Shown here piece by piece: positions 5,512 through 5,528 of a stretch of 5,528 bases of DNA (position 1 is its first letter; every line of letters starts with the position of its first letter). The notes under the pieces were generated by a model. That model worked only from the letters and a program-made list of their open reading frames with translations. It was not told where the DNA came from and ran no database searches. The position numbers and the translations under genes are program-made. Source of the stretch: Candidatus Poribacteria bacterium (GTDB taxonomy: Bacteria; Poribacteria; WGA-4E; DTYX01); NCBI GenBank assembly GCA_012961655.1, contig DTYX01000927.1:1-5528 (forward strand). The letters are read 5' to 3'.

Positions 5512-5527
5512 GCGCAATTGATTGCGC
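5512..5527. repeat. Perfect short hairpin at the window edge
   Basis: GCGCAAT (5512-5518) and ATTGCGC (5521-5527) form perfect 7-bp arms around TG. It follows the branched element by 17 bp and is cut by the end of the window, so it may be part of a larger palindromic repeat array. Confidence 0.5.
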
Positions 5528-5528
5528 G

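Noticed and set aside
1..5528. CRISPR array, tRNA, rRNA or complete insertion sequence
   Set aside because: No regularly spaced direct repeats, cloverleaf with anticodon arm, conserved rRNA segment, or transposase with paired terminal repeats was seen.

Overview
This window holds two intact carbohydrate- or acid-metabolism genes and, between them, three genes that have each lost internal sequence. From left to right: (1) an intact enolase-superfamily enzyme of the mandelate racemase/muconate lactonizing type (minus strand, 104-1216). (2) Directly upstream of it, a broken thiamine-diphosphate (TPP) enzyme of the acetolactate-synthase fold (minus, about 1213-2357). It is split by a frameshift, and its catalytic C-terminal domain is missing. 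(3) A divergent 165-codon sulfatase (plus, 2509-3006). It joins a sulfatase N-terminus, including the CVPSR active-site motif, in frame to a sulfatase C-terminus, with the middle absent. (4) Remnants of a serine recombinase (minus, about 3247-3757), with a one-base frameshift, an internal gap and a lost C-terminus. (5) An intact glycoside hydrolase family 4 (GH4) enzyme (minus, 3907-5277), followed to the right by a structured leader, a good sigma70-type promoter and hairpin-rich intergenic DNA.

The intact genes fit saprophytic use of complex, probably acidic or sulfated glycans. GH4 would release a sugar or uronic acid with NAD+ and a divalent metal. The enolase-superfamily enzyme would racemize or dehydrate a sugar acid or hydroxy acid. 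The sulfatase and TPP enzyme were presumably part of the same metabolism before they decayed. The pairing of sulfatases, mandelate-racemase-like enzymes and multicopy recombinases, with short palindromic intergenic repeats, recalls sponge-associated or marine bacteria such as Candidatus Poribacteria. SAR202 Chloroflexota or Planctomycetota are alternatives. This is a low-confidence inference from gene content, and there is no rRNA or marker gene to test it.

The most notable points are: three neighbouring, unrelated genes that all keep recognisable ends but lack internal blocks (real decay or an assembly artefact); a 64-bp imperfect dyad inside the predicted GH4 leader, downstream of a well-spaced promoter; an 18-bp perfect-armed palindrome in the divergent TPP/sulfatase intergenic region that shares a 9-mer with the GH4 leader dyad; and a cluster of nested hairpins at the right edge. 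No tRNA, rRNA, CRISPR array or complete mobile element was seen. I do not see a convincing new multi-gene system here.
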